DNA from: Mycolicibacterium chlorophenolicum
Lineage (GTDB): Bacteria > Actinomycetota > Actinomycetes > Mycobacteriales > Mycobacteriaceae
DNA length: 64,000 bases
Assembly (NCBI RefSeq): GCF_001044235.1
Contig: NZ_JYNL01000010.1
Location: 120,900 to 184,899, forward strand
Reading direction: 5' to 3'
Shown here: one piece after another, positions 18,348 to 31,656 of the stretch
How positions within the stretch are numbered: position 1 is the stretch's first letter
Layout: each line of letters opens with the position of its first letter
Made by a program: the position numbers and the translations under genes
The notes under the pieces: model-generated
The model's database searches: none
The model's input: the letters and a program-made list of their open reading frames with translations, nothing else
Told to the model about the DNA's origin: nothing

Positions 18348-19652
18348 TCAAGGCTGCCGGAGGCCGACCGGTCGTGGCTCCGGCGCGGTCCCGGCGGGCG
18401 TGCCGCCGGCCGGCGCGCAGACCCGCGCACCGACGAGCATCGCCACGAACGCCGCGAGCGCGACCCACCCCCATCCGGAGAGCCCGAACTTCGCGGTGAG
18501 CACGAGCGCCACCCCGGCCGCACAGACCAGTGCTCCGGTGACACCGGCGCGCGCGCCGACGGCCCGCACGGGCGCATCCCACCACGGCAACCGGCGGTGC
18601 TCCAGCGGGGAGAGCAGCACGAAGAACACACTCATCACGACCGCGAACACGACGGCGCGCAGGGCCAGCAGCGTCCAGAAGTTCGGGGCGTGCACGTCGT
18701 AGGCGTCCGCGCCGACGGCGTTCAGGCCGAACGTCGCGACCGCGATCGCCGGGATGTGCCAGAGGTACAGCGTCATCGCCCCGGCGTTGCCCGCGGCCAC
18801 CACCCGCCATACCCGCGGTCGCTGCGCCCAGCGCTGCAGTCCCCGGGCGCCGAGCACGAACGCGCACGACATCCACGTGCAGTGCAGCGCGAGCAGCAGC
18901 GTCGGCGGCGACACGTTGGAGACGTGCTCCGCGCCGGTCACCACCAGGGAGACGTCATAGGGTCCGACTGCGGCGAGCAGCACCTGCGCGGCGAAGGCGC
19001 ACACCCCGATCGACGCGGCGACGCGGAGGTCGAGGAGTCGGCGGGCGTAGGCCACGCCGAAGAGCACCGGGATCAACCAGACCACCAGGAAGTTGGAGAC
19101 GCCCGCCAGCGGATCACCGCTCGCGAAGCGGGCTGCGTCGGTGAGAGCGGCCGCGACCAGCAGGCCGGCGAGCGTGATCCCCACGGCACGGCCGGTTCTC
19201 AGCCGCGTCAGCGCCGGCACGAAGGCGAGCGCCAGGAGGTAGACGCCGAGGAACCACAGCAGCGCCACGCTCTCGCGCCCCACCCGGTCAGCCGACTCCG
19301 CCCCGAGCAGCACGCGGATCACGATGAGGCCCGCCGTCCAGGCGGCGAGGTAGACGAACACCGGTCGGCACAACCGTTGTGCCCGGGTGAACAGCCAGGC
19401 CCCCCACGGCGTCGCCGCGCGATACCCGTAGGCGCCTGCCGCGCCGCCGGCCAGGAAGAACAACGGCATCACCTGCGCGAGCCAGGTGACGGGCGCGATG
19501 GCGGGCAGCGCGCCGATCAGATTGCCGATGTGCACGCCGCGCTCGTCCACGGTCGCGAGCAGGAGCGCGCAGTGCCCGAACATCACGACGACGAGGGCGG
19601 CGATTCGCGCGACGTCGACAGCCCGGTCGCGATCGGGGGTCGTGGTGGTCAT
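18348..19652 (-). CDS. Acyltransferase 3 (OafA-like) membrane protein
   Basis: A 434-residue integral membrane protein with about 10-11 hydrophobic helices. It begins DRAVDVARIAALVVVMFGH, where the His follows the family's conserved RxxD...H region, and has WLAQVMPLFFLAGGAAGAYGY, typical of acyltransferase family 3 that O-acylates sugars or lipids at the membrane. The C-terminus ends in a Pro-rich cytosolic tail. No partner genes for a particular surface glycan are adjacent. Confidence 0.8.
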   Translation of the reverse strand: MTTTTPDRDRAVDVARIAALVVVMFGHCALLLATVDERGVHIGNLIGALPAIAPVTWLAQVMPLFFLAGGAAGAYGYRAATPWGAWLFTRAQRLCRPVFVYLAAWTAGLIVIRVLLGAESADRVGRESVALLWFLGVYLLALAFVPALTRLRTGRAVGITLAGLLVAAALTDAARFASGDPLAGVSNFLVVWLIPVLFGVAYARRLLDLRVAASIGVCAFAAQVLLAAVGPYDVSLVVTGAEHVSNVSPPTLLLALHCTWMSCAFVLGARGLQRWAQRPRVWRVVAAGNAGAMTLYLWHIPAIAVATFGLNAVGADAYDVHAPNFWTLLALRAVVFAVVMSVFFVLLSPLEHRRLPWWDAPVRAVGARAGVTGALVCAAGVALVLTAKFGLSGWGWVALAAFVAMLVGARVCAPAGGTPAGTAPEPRPVGLRQP

Positions 19653-19710
19653 GGCGCCAGCATGCCCGCTCGACGGGCCTCGGCGAATGAGTAGTACTAC
19701 GCCGGTGCGC

Positions 19711-20763
19711 TCAGGGCAGTGCGCCCAGGAAGACGCTCAGTGGCCCGTTCGACGCTTCGGTCGGGGTCGGTGTCGTCGCGGTCGGCGTCGTCCCGGCGGC
19801 CACGGGCACGGGGGCGACGACCGCCTGCACCGGACCGGCGGCCAGCTGCGAGCCCGTGAGGTGGGGCTCGCCGATCATGGTCGAGAGGGTCTGCGGTTCG
19901 CCGGCGGTGATGCCGGCCGCGGCGGCGGTGGCGGCCGGGACCTCTTGGACGTCCTGCACGGTGGCGACCTGCGGCACGGCCGCGCTCGACGGGGTGTCGC
20001 CCGAGTCGGTGGCGCTCGGCAGGCTGGCGGTCGGCAGGCTGGCGGTCGGCACGGCGGTGTCGACGCTGGCCATCGCCGAGGCTTCGGGCGTCTCCTCAGG
20101 GCTGACCGTCGCCACCTCGACGGCTGTCGGCGGGGCCGCCTCGACGGGCTGGGCAACGGGGGCGGCCATGGGAGCCGCCGGGGCCGGAGCCGCGACCGGT
20201 GGGACCGCGGCGGGGGCGGGTGCGGGTGCCGGCGCGGCGGCGTCGGTCACCGGCGTCGTCGCGGAGAAGCCACCGGTCAGCGCGTAGATGCCGACACCGG
20301 CGACCACGGCCACGCCGGCCGCGGCGGCGGCGCCCATGGCGACGGGCACCCGCGAGACGAGGCGGACGAGCATGTTGCGGTGGTCGTCACCGTGCATATC
20401 GGCGCGCGCGGCGCCGTAGGCGAGGACGAGGTGCGGCGCGATGTGCCGCGCGGTGCGATTGCGACCCTCGCGGGCGGCGTCCTGCGACACCGTCTCGACG
20501 GTCTCGAAACCGAACAGCCGCAGCTTGGTCCGTAGCCGGATCCCGTGCGCACGGGCGTCCTCACTCCACGTCATCCGGACGCCGTCGATGTCGCGCTCGC
20601 TTTGCAGGGCGAACGACTGGATGCTGCGAGCCGCCGCCCTGGCTATCTCGTTCGCCGAGTCGAGGGTGACCACCTCGTCGGCGAGGATGGTGCCGTCCTT
20701 GGTGTCGACGAGCGCCCACACAGCACTCTTGGCCGTCAACGAGAGACCCATAACCACGCGCAT
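19711..20763 (-). CDS. DUF7159-like membrane-anchored protein (paralogue)
   Basis: A 350-residue protein with the same plan as the product of 7025-8011: N-terminus MRVVMGLSLTAKSAVWALVD, a shared internal block (DGVRMTWSEDARAHGIRLR here versus a VRLVWTPDAQAHGQRL block there), one membrane helix near 130-150 and a long Pro/Ala/Thr-rich extracytoplasmic tail. The tail contains a perfect internal duplication of TASLPTASLP type. Function is unknown. It stands alone between the acyltransferase and icd2. Confidence 0.72.
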   Translation of the reverse strand: MRVVMGLSLTAKSAVWALVDTKDGTILADEVVTLDSANEIARAAARSIQSFALQSERDIDGVRMTWSEDARAHGIRLRTKLRLFGFETVETVSQDAAREGRNRTARHIAPHLVLAYGAARADMHGDDHRNMLVRLVSRVPVAMGAAAAAGVAVVAGVGIYALTGGFSATTPVTDAAAPAPAPAPAAVPPVAAPAPAAPMAAPVAQPVEAAPPTAVEVATVSPEETPEASAMASVDTAVPTASLPTASLPSATDSGDTPSSAAVPQVATVQDVQEVPAATAAAAGITAGEPQTLSTMIGEPHLTGSQLAAGPVQAVVAPVPVAAGTTPTATTPTPTEASNGPLSVFLGALP

Positions 20764-20908
20764 AGCTACCCCTAGACGACGGCCGGTGTTGGCCCTTTAT
20801 CGGCGCGTCTGTGACGGATGTTACTCAGTCCGCAAGGCGGTTTCCCGGATCGTGGCGAAATTGCAATTAACCGTCGCGGCGAATCCGGCGGGATAGCTGA
20901 TGCGGAAG

Positions 20909-23146
<2,238 letters not shown>

Positions 23147-23353
23147 GTGGTGGTCTCCCGGCGTCAGTTTCGGTCAGTACTGGGGCACGTCTTGTGGGGG
23201 TGTCGACGGCACCGGAGGTGCCTGTCTCGGCGCCTTCTCGATGGCATCGCCACCCTCTGGCGCAGCCTACCGAACGGGCCCGCCCGCGGGACGGGTCACT
23301 TCCGCGCAAGGCCTCCCGTTCGGTGGTTGACGTGCCCGATCCGCGGGCATGGA

Positions 23354-23692
23354 ATGGCAGTCATGCAGAAGGTGTCGATCGAAGCCCTGGCCCGCCAACA
23401 ACTCGAGCGCGCCCTCGCCGGTGGGCGCAACGCGGCCGACACGGTGGTGGGTGGGCACGAGCGCATCCTCCGGCAGACCGTCGTCGGCATGACGGCGGGT
23501 TCGGAGATGAGCGAACACGAGAACCCGGGCGAGGCGACCATCTACGTGCTCAAGGGGTCGGTGCGGCTGATCGCCGGCGATCAGCAGTGGGACGGCCGCA
23601 CCGGCGACCTGCTCATGATCCCCGACAGCCGCCACTCGCTGCTCGCGCTGGACGACTCCGCGATCCTGCTGACGGTCGCCAAGCGGCCCTGA
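23354..23692 (+). CDS. Small cupin-domain protein
   Basis: A 112-residue single cupin domain (KVSIEALARQQLERA; then SEHENPGEATIYVLKGSVRL with the HxH-like and Glu metal-site region; RTGDLLMIPDSRHSLLALDD with the closing His). ATG 23354 is used; ATG 23363 is an equal alternative, with a GGAATGG stretch upstream. Members of this group bind a metal and are often stress or small-molecule responsive; the ligand is unknown. It stops 1 bp before the end of the converging permease gene. Confidence 0.82.
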   Translation: MAVMQKVSIEALARQQLERALAGGRNAADTVVGGHERILRQTVVGMTAGSEMSEHENPGEATIYVLKGSVRLIAGDQQWDGRTGDLLMIPDSRHSLLALDDSAILLTVAKRP

Positions 23693-23693
23693 G

Positions 23694-25097
23694 TCAGGTG
23701 GCCGTTGCGGAGTCCTCCGTGCGGGCGTGCCGCCGGTGCACGAAAACCCCCAGGGCGACGATCACGACGGCCGACACCACCGACAGGCCGATCGCCTGCT
23801 GCTGGTCGGGGTCGAAGGCCATCAACACCAGGATGGCGACGATCGCGACGATCACCACGATGGTCAGGTGGGGGAACAGCCACATCTTCACCGGCGGACG
23901 CTCCCCCTCGGCGCGCATCCGGCGGCCCAGGACGAACTGACTGGCCGCGATCGCCAGGTAGACGAACAGGGCGACGGCGCCGCTGGTGGCCAGGAGATAC
24001 CCGAAGATCTTCTCCGGCAGCAGGTAGTTGCCGATCACCGCGAGGAACCCGACCGCGGTCGAGGCCACCACCGCCACCCACGGGGCGCCGTTCCGGGCGA
24101 TCTTCCTGACGGCCCGCGGCGCGTCGTGACGCTCGCTGAGCGAGAACAACATTCGCGACGCCGTGTACAGCGCCGAGTTCAGGCAGGAGGCCACCGCGGT
24201 CAGGATGACGATGTCCATGATGATCTTGGAGCCGGGGATGCCGATCGCCTGCAGCGTCGACTGGTAGGACCCGCTGGACAGGGAGTCGTAGGGCATCAGG
24301 GCCACGATCACGAAGATCGAGCCGATGTAGAACAGCGAGATGCGCCAGATGACGGTCCGCACCGCCTTGCTGATCCCGTGCTGCGGATCGGGTGACTCCG
24401 CGGCCGCGATGGTCACGATCTCGGTCCCCATGAACGAGAACATCGTGATCAGCATGCCGGCGATGACGGCGCCGAAACCGTTGGGCATGAAGCCGTCCGG
24501 CTGCCAGAGGTGGTCGATCCCGCTGACCTGCGAGTCGGGGATGACGCCGGCGATCGCGGCCACACCGACGCCGATGAACGCGATGATCGCGACGACCTTG
24601 ATCAGCGCGAACCAGAACTCGAACTCACCGTAGTTGCCGACACTGGCGAGGTTGGTGATGGTGAGCAGCAACGTGACGGCCAGCGCCCAGATCCATTGCG
24701 CGCCACCGATGAGGTCGGTCAGGATGTTCGCCGCGGCCGTGGCCTCGACGGGGATGACCAGCACCCAGAACCACCAGTACAGCCATCCGATGGAGAAGCC
24801 GGCCCAGCCGCCCAGCGCGCGGTCGGCGTACACCGAGAAGGAGCCGGTGTCCGGGTTGGCCGTGGCCATCTCCCCCAGCATGCGCATCACCAGCACCACC
24901 AGGGTGCCGGCCAGCATGTAGGAGATGAGCACGGCCGGACCGGCTTCGGCGATCGCGTTGGCCGAGCCGACGAACAGCCCGGCGCCGATGATCCCCGCGA
25001 TCGAGATCATGGTGATGTGACGGGATTTGAGGCTGGTCCCCAGCTTGCGTCCGTCGGCTCCGGTCTGCGTAGAGCCTGTTGCGACTTCGCTCACCAC
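23694..25097 (-). CDS. Amino acid permease (GABA permease / AAT family)
   Basis: A 467-residue permease with 12 predicted membrane helices of the APC superfamily, amino acid transporter (AAT) group. The first-helix motif ISIAGIIGAGLFVGSANAI and the consensus GLYWWFWVLVIP region with EATAAANIL fit GabP/proline-type transporters. GTG at 25097 is chosen as start because AAAGG lies 5 bp upstream; the open frame extends to 25310 without a good start. The substrate is probably a neutral amino acid or GABA, not determinable here. It diverges from the M15-like gene at 25234. Confidence 0.88.
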   Translation of the reverse strand: MVSEVATGSTQTGADGRKLGTSLKSRHITMISIAGIIGAGLFVGSANAIAEAGPAVLISYMLAGTLVVLVMRMLGEMATANPDTGSFSVYADRALGGWAGFSIGWLYWWFWVLVIPVEATAAANILTDLIGGAQWIWALAVTLLLTITNLASVGNYGEFEFWFALIKVVAIIAFIGVGVAAIAGVIPDSQVSGIDHLWQPDGFMPNGFGAVIAGMLITMFSFMGTEIVTIAAAESPDPQHGISKAVRTVIWRISLFYIGSIFVIVALMPYDSLSSGSYQSTLQAIGIPGSKIIMDIVILTAVASCLNSALYTASRMLFSLSERHDAPRAVRKIARNGAPWVAVVASTAVGFLAVIGNYLLPEKIFGYLLATSGAVALFVYLAIAASQFVLGRRMRAEGERPPVKMWLFPHLTIVVIVAIVAILVLMAFDPDQQQAIGLSVVSAVVIVALGVFVHRRHARTEDSATAT

Positions 25098-25233
25098 ATA
25101 CGCCTTTCGTTCGGCAGATGCGTGCCCCCTTGCACGGAAACAGACCCAGAGCTTGCCCACGGCGGCGAAAATCCAAACGCGCCGTGGCCGAACATTGCCC
25201 GCGCGCACGCCACGCGGCGTTAAGGTGCTGATC

Positions 25234-25874
25234 GTGCCCGCGAACCTGTTAGCCAACGGCCGTGGCCGCTGGCTGGCGGTCGCGGCCTCGCTGGTGATCT
25301 CGGCCGGCATGTTCTACGCGCAGGACACCGAGCGGCCGGCCCCGGCCCTCCCGGCGCCGGTCCCCTCGGCCGCTGCGCCGTCGAGCGCGGCGGCCGCACC
25401 GCCGCCCGCAGCGGAGTTGCTGGCCGCGAGTGCGCCGGTCGATTCGCGGGTGTTCGATCTCTCCCTGCCCCGCGGGGTCGCCCCGGAGCAGGGTTTGCAG
25501 GTCAAGACCATCTGGGCGGCGCGCGCGATCAGCATGATGTTCCCGGAGATCACGACCATCGGCGGCTACCGGCAGGATCCGCTCAAGTGGCATCCCAATG
25601 GGCTGGCCATCGACGTGATGATCCCGAACTACCACTCCAAGGACGGCATCGAGCTCGGCAATCAGATCGCCGGGTACGCGCTGGCGAACGCGAAGCGCTG
25701 GGGGGTGCTGCACGTGATCTGGCGGCAGGCCATCTACCCGGGGATCGGCGCGCCGAGCTGGACGGCCGACTACGGCAACGAGACCGCCAATCACTTCGAT
25801 CACGTGCACATCGCCACCGACGGTGGCGGCTACCCGACCGGACACGAGTCCTACTTCATCGGGTCGATGCAGCG

Positions 25875-25878
<4 letters not shown>
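25234..25878 (+). CDS. Secreted M15-like (ARB-07466-type C-terminal domain) protein, paralogue
   Basis: A 214-residue protein with an N-terminal membrane or signal segment (WLAVAASLVISAGMFYAQD), an Ala/Pro linker near 35-75, and a C-terminal domain from GLQVKTIWAARAIS that closely matches the product of 8242-8895. The putative metal ligands are WHPNGLAIDVMIPNYH and NHFDHVHIATDGGGY. The start GTG 25234 is the closest to the signal segment; GTG 25225 is possible. A cell-wall role is inferred from fold-like motifs and export. Its TAG overlaps the stop of the converging phosphatase gene by 3 bp (25875-25878). Confidence 0.78.
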
Positions 25879-27734
<1,856 letters not shown>

Positions 27735-27846
27735 GAGACTCCCCTTTGCCCGACCGCCGCCCATGTGGGTCGTAAGTTACGCCGCCGTCAGCGAACGACG
27801 GCGGTGTTTGGCTCAGATCTGCGCCGTGTCGGTCTACAGTCGGCCG

Positions 27847-28761
27847 ATGCCGGGTGACCGAGCGGGATACCGCACCGAGAACCTGGTCCTCGGGGCTGCT
27901 CTCACCACAGCGGCGTTCTTCTGTGTCGCCCTGGTCGGTGCGCTGGCCAAGGTCGCGGGGCACCACACCTCGACCGGTGTGCTGCTGCTCGCCCAGAACG
28001 CGATCTGTCTGGTGGCCGTCGCGCCGGTGGCCCTGCGTCACGGGTGGGGCCCGATGCGGACGCAGCGGTTCGGGCTGCATCTGCTGCGCGCTGCGACGGG
28101 CACCGCCTGCTGGTATGCGCTGTTCTTCGCGATCACGCTGATCCCGCTGGCCAATGCGACGCTGCTGACCTACAGCGCGCCGCTGTGGATGCCACTCATC
28201 GCGTGGGCGGTGACCCGGCAGCGGGTCGCCGCGGCCACCTGGATCGGCGCCGGCGTCGGCTTCGCCGGAGTGGTGCTGGTGCTGCGACCGCAGGGGCACG
28301 GGGTGAGCATCGGCGAACTGTCGGCTTTCGCCGGGGCGGTGCTGCTGGCCGTGGCGATGATGTCGGTGCGGTGGCTGGGGGCCACCGAGCCGACGTTGCG
28401 CATCCTGTTCTACTACTTCCTGCTCTCCACGGTGATGTCGGTTCCGGTCGCGGCGCTGGATTTCCGGGCGGTCGAGCCGCAGGCATGGCCGTGGCTGTTC
28501 GCCGTCGGTGTCGCGCAGCTGCTCTCGCAGCTGCTCATCGTGATCGCCTATCGCTTCGCGCCGGCGGAGAAGCTAGGTCCGTTCATCTACTCGGTCATCG
28601 TGTTCACCGCACTGATCGACTGGCTGTTCTGGGACCACCGTCCCACTCTGTCGACGTATCTGGGGATGGCACTGGTCATCGGCGGCGGACTGCTCGCCGT
28701 GCGCGCCACATCAGCTGCGGTGCAGACTGTTCCAACTGCACCGGAGCCAGATCACGCCTAG
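27847..28761 (+). CDS. EamA family (DMT) transporter
   Basis: A 304-residue protein with about ten membrane helices in two EamA repeats (first: LGAALTTAAFFCVALVGALA; second: SIGELSAFAGAVLLAVAMM). The drug/metabolite transporter superfamily exports metabolites such as amino acids or drugs. ATG 27847 lies just before the first helix; longer readings reach back across the phosphatase promoter. Divergent from the phosphatase gene; its TAG overlaps the stop of the next, converging small gene. Confidence 0.85.
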   Translation: MPGDRAGYRTENLVLGAALTTAAFFCVALVGALAKVAGHHTSTGVLLLAQNAICLVAVAPVALRHGWGPMRTQRFGLHLLRAATGTACWYALFFAITLIPLANATLLTYSAPLWMPLIAWAVTRQRVAAATWIGAGVGFAGVVLVLRPQGHGVSIGELSAFAGAVLLAVAMMSVRWLGATEPTLRILFYYFLLSTVMSVPVAALDFRAVEPQAWPWLFAVGVAQLLSQLLIVIAYRFAPAEKLGPFIYSVIVFTALIDWLFWDHRPTLSTYLGMALVIGGGLLAVRATSAAVQTVPTAPEPDHA

Positions 28762-29036
28762 CGTGAGCCCTGGTGACCGCCGCCGCCACCACGCGGACGC
28801 GGTGGCCGCACGATGACGAAGGTGAGCCCCCAGCCGTCGTTGTTGCACCACCAGCACTGGTTGGGGTTGAACGACGGCACCGAACCGGGACCCTGCCCGG
28901 TGTTCGCGCCCCGGACGTCGCCCTGCGAGCAGACGGTGGTGCCGGCGGTGCTGGTGCAGTCTGCTGATGCCATGGGCGTGGCGGTGAGTCCGGTGGCGAT
29001 GACGACCGGAGCGACGACCAAAGATATGAGCCGCAT
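28758..29036 (-). CDS. Small secreted mycobacterial protein
   Basis: A 92-residue protein with a signal peptide (LISLVVAPVVIATGLTATPMASA, cleavage before DCTST). The mature part has four cysteines in two pairs (DCTSTAGTTVC; QCWWC) and ends in an Arg/Gly-rich tail. I do not recognise a named family; it resembles other short exported mycobacterial proteins. The stop overlaps the converging EamA gene by 4 bp. Confidence 0.7.
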   Translation of the reverse strand: MRLISLVVAPVVIATGLTATPMASADCTSTAGTTVCSQGDVRGANTGQGPGSVPSFNPNQCWWCNNDGWGLTFVIVRPPRPRGGGGGHQGSR

Positions 29037-29228
29037 CGCGGCCTCCTGCGCACGGTCGCGAGCTCCATATCGCGGAACCGTACGAGTCGATGGTAGACCT
29101 GCCGGTCAGGGTCCGAACAGGCCTTTCACAGAGTGTGAGCCACCGGCAGCGGCACGGTTGCTCGCGCATCTGGCCTCCGCCGTCGACGTCGCCCCCTAGA
29201 GTCAAGGGTCGACACGAGGGGGCGGCTC

Positions 29229-30023
29229 ATGAGTGAGTGGTTGGTGACCCACGTGCCGGCGTGGCTGCTGCTGATCCTTCTCGTCGCGTGCACCGCGGGC
29301 GTCGCCATCCTCGTGCAGACGTTCGTGCGGCGCCGCTTTCCCGGCCTGCGCGGTGAAGAACACAACGACGTCACCAAGTTCGCGTTCGGTGTGGTCGGTT
29401 TCGTGTTCGCATTCTTCATCGGGTTCGTCGTGTCGGCCATGTGGGGGCAGATCAGTCACGCCGACACCGTCGTCCGCACCGAAGGGGCGGCCGGGGCCCA
29501 ACTGGCCCGCGACTCCCACATCTTCGACGCGCCGGACCGGGATCGGATCCGCCAGCACCTGCTGGAATACGAGCAGGCCGCGATCAGGGAGTGGGATGAG
29601 GCCAACGAAGGCCGGATGTACCCCGAGGCGGATCAGGCGCTGAACCGGCTCTACGGCGCCTACGAGAGTGTCCGGCCGAGCACCGACGCGCAGAAGACGT
29701 TGCTGTCAACGTCTTTCAGCAACTTGAATGATCTGAGCAAGGCGCGCACCGAGCGGGTGCTCCAGGCCCGCACCGACACCGGTCCGCCGTGGTCGCTGTG
29801 GGCGGTCATCTTCGTGACCAGTGGGTTGCTGCTGGGCTGCGCGATCATCTACGGCGTCGAGAAGCCGGCCAATCACTACGCGATGGTCGCGATCATCGGC
29901 ACCCTCGTCGGCGCGCAACTCTTCCTGGTCGTCGAGCTCTCGCATCCCTATGTGGGCGCGGTCTCGACGGTGTCCGATCCGCTGCAGCAGGTCATCAGCA
30001 TCCTCGAGGCCAACCGGACGTAG
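29229..30023 (+). CDS. DUF4239 (bestrophin-like) membrane protein
   Basis: A 264-residue protein with two N-terminal membrane helices (VPAWLLLILLVACTAGVAIL; FAFGVVGFVFAFFIGFVVSA), a long helical soluble domain (about 85-185) and two C-terminal helices (WSLWAVIFVTSGLLLGCAII; then AIIGTLVGAQLFLVVEL). This arrangement and the HNDVTKFAFG and WGQISHADTVVRTEG segments fit the DUF4239/bestrophin-like group. Function is unknown. ATG 29229 follows AGGGGGCGG. Confidence 0.8.
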   Translation: MSEWLVTHVPAWLLLILLVACTAGVAILVQTFVRRRFPGLRGEEHNDVTKFAFGVVGFVFAFFIGFVVSAMWGQISHADTVVRTEGAAGAQLARDSHIFDAPDRDRIRQHLLEYEQAAIREWDEANEGRMYPEADQALNRLYGAYESVRPSTDAQKTLLSTSFSNLNDLSKARTERVLQARTDTGPPWSLWAVIFVTSGLLLGCAIIYGVEKPANHYAMVAIIGTLVGAQLFLVVELSHPYVGAVSTVSDPLQQVISILEANRT

Positions 30024-30126
30024 GGGACGCGTCCAGGTCCCGCCGACCGCCATCGCGAATCATGGGCCAAAAGGAACCCTGACTGCGATACTCAGAGCGC
30101 TCCGTACCTCGGCGAAGGGTTCGACC

Positions 30127-30384
30127 ATGAAGAAGCTGGCAGCAGTGCTGGTGATGGCCTCCGGGATGGCCCTGGCGCCGATGGTGACAATGCCCGTGGC
30201 CCAGGCCGACGTCTGCGCCGCGGCAGGCGGACGCCATTTCTCGGTGGGTGGCTGCACCAACGTGGCCGGTGACGCCGCGGCCGTGGCCATCGCGTCGCAG
30301 GATTATCCGTACGTTCCCAACGAGATTCCCTGCTACACGGTGCAGGGCACGCCGTACTACACGCCCCCCGGCGACCCCTGCTGA
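30127..30384 (+). CDS. Small secreted protein
   Basis: An 85-residue protein: signal peptide (KKLAAVLVMASGMALAPM ... VAQA) then a compact mature region with four cysteines (VCAAAGGRHFSVGGC, then IPCYTVQGTPYYTPPGDPC) and a Tyr/Pro-rich end. AAGGG lies 8 bp before the ATG. I do not recognise a named family; this type of short Cys-containing exported protein is common in mycobacteria. Confidence 0.7.
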   Translation: MKKLAAVLVMASGMALAPMVTMPVAQADVCAAAGGRHFSVGGCTNVAGDAAAVAIASQDYPYVPNEIPCYTVQGTPYYTPPGDPC

Positions 30385-30412
30385 AGCCGTTTCCCGGGTG
30401 TCGGGGACGCCC

Positions 30413-30715
30413 TCACCTGGCTCGCCTGCTGGGCGGCCGGCCGTTCCATCGGATGTGGGCGTGGGTGAAGGCGGAGGTCTCGGTATAGCCGAGTCGGTGG
30501 GCGGTCGCCTCGACCGTCATGCCGGAATCGAGTAGTTCCGCGGCTAACGTCGCGCGGACCTCGTCGAGCAGAGGGCGATACGTCGTGCCGTCCGCGGCGA
30601 GCTTTCTGCGCAGGGTCCTCTGAGCCATGCCCAGTTCGTCGGCGATCTCGGACATGGACGGAATTACGCCGGGGCCGTGCAGCGTTCGCGTCCGCACCAC
30701 TGCGGGAAGCCCTCG
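30413..30715 (-). pseudogene. AraC-family regulator remnant (C-terminal HTH only)
   Basis: The encoded peptide has only the C-terminal AraC double helix-turn-helix (SMSEIADELGMAQRTLRRKL, then EATAHRLGYTETSAFTHAHI, then WNGRPPSRRAR). Members usually have about 200-250 extra N-terminal residues (arabinose-binding-like domain); upstream of about 30715 the frame gives no recognisable sequence. The second HTH also departs from the usual AFxRAFxRW pattern (AFTHAHIRW). I read it as an N-terminally deleted remnant; a short 80-residue DNA-binding protein from ATG 30655 is the alternative. Confidence 0.6.
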
Positions 30716-30941
30716 TCGTGTGCGTTTGGTCGGGCCGACCTGAAAGGACGCCCAGGACCACCACATCACCGTCCCCGCCCGAGAGCAGCGGCGTTGATGA
30801 CGGTCGGTCCGCGCGGGCTGCACACCGGCAATGCGGCCGCCGTCCGCGGGGTGATCACCCAGTGGGGCAACGACAGTGCGGCTAATGGCAATTCGGGTGC
30901 CAGAAGCGCGGTGCGCCGGTCTGACAACTCAAGAGCCGAGA

Positions 30942-31493
30942 TCAAACGGCTCCTGTCTCACGTAGTCGCCCGTCGTTGCTGTTGTCACCTGTGTCCGGTA
31001 GTTCGGCTGGGCAACTTGTGCAGACGTTGCGGTCGCAGAGTCTGCAGAGGCGGCGCATGGCATCGACGTCATTGATGGTGGCGCCCAGCACGGGCTCCAC
31101 GAGTCCGGCCACGATGTGCACATCATGTTCTGGCATGGCAGTCAGAACGTCGGCGACAGCTTGCTCCCGTGCTGCGGCCAATTGGCGTTCGACTGTTATG
31201 CCCACCGGTGTGGGCGCCAGAAGCACTGTGCGACCGGGGCCGTGCTCACGCTGGACCCAGCCTTTCTCGACGAGGCGATCCACGAGTCGCACGGTCCCGG
31301 GGTGGGTGAGGTCCAGCACTCGCCGCAGTTCGTTGATGCTCATTCCCGGGTCGGCGACGATGGCGACCAAGGCTGCGGGGCCGCTTCCGGCCATGCCGGT
31401 GGCGTGCTCGACTGCGGTACGCACGACGTCGGAGAGCGCGATCGCCCACGCTGCGAGCACGTTGCGATCACGGCTACCCTGATTGATATGCAT
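30942..31493 (-). CDS. MarR family regulator with cysteine-rich C-terminal tail
   Basis: A 183-residue MarR-type winged helix protein (WAIALSDVVRTAVEHATGMA; recognition region MSINELRRVLDLTHPGTVRL, then VDRLVEKGWVQREHGPGR). Unusually, it ends with CRLCDRNVCTSC, a C-x2-C-x4-C-x2-C cluster that could bind zinc or sense redox or metal stress. It is divergent from the DMT exporter at 31657 across 163 bp, the normal layout for a repressor controlling an efflux gene. ATG 31493 is used. Confidence 0.85.
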   Translation of the reverse strand: MHINQGSRDRNVLAAWAIALSDVVRTAVEHATGMAGSGPAALVAIVADPGMSINELRRVLDLTHPGTVRLVDRLVEKGWVQREHGPGRTVLLAPTPVGITVERQLAAAREQAVADVLTAMPEHDVHIVAGLVEPVLGATINDVDAMRRLCRLCDRNVCTSCPAELPDTGDNSNDGRLRETGAV

Positions 31494-31656
31494 GAGTCAT
31501 ATTACATCGAAGGATTGCGCTGTCCCGTGTCGTCGTCGGGGGTGTCGTGACGCAGGACGCGGGTCCGGACCACGCTTGGTTGAGCCCGACGCTCGTGGGT
31601 CGCTCGCCGCGTCGTGACACCGGCGCCGCAGAGACGCCCATGACGGGTAGCGCTCG

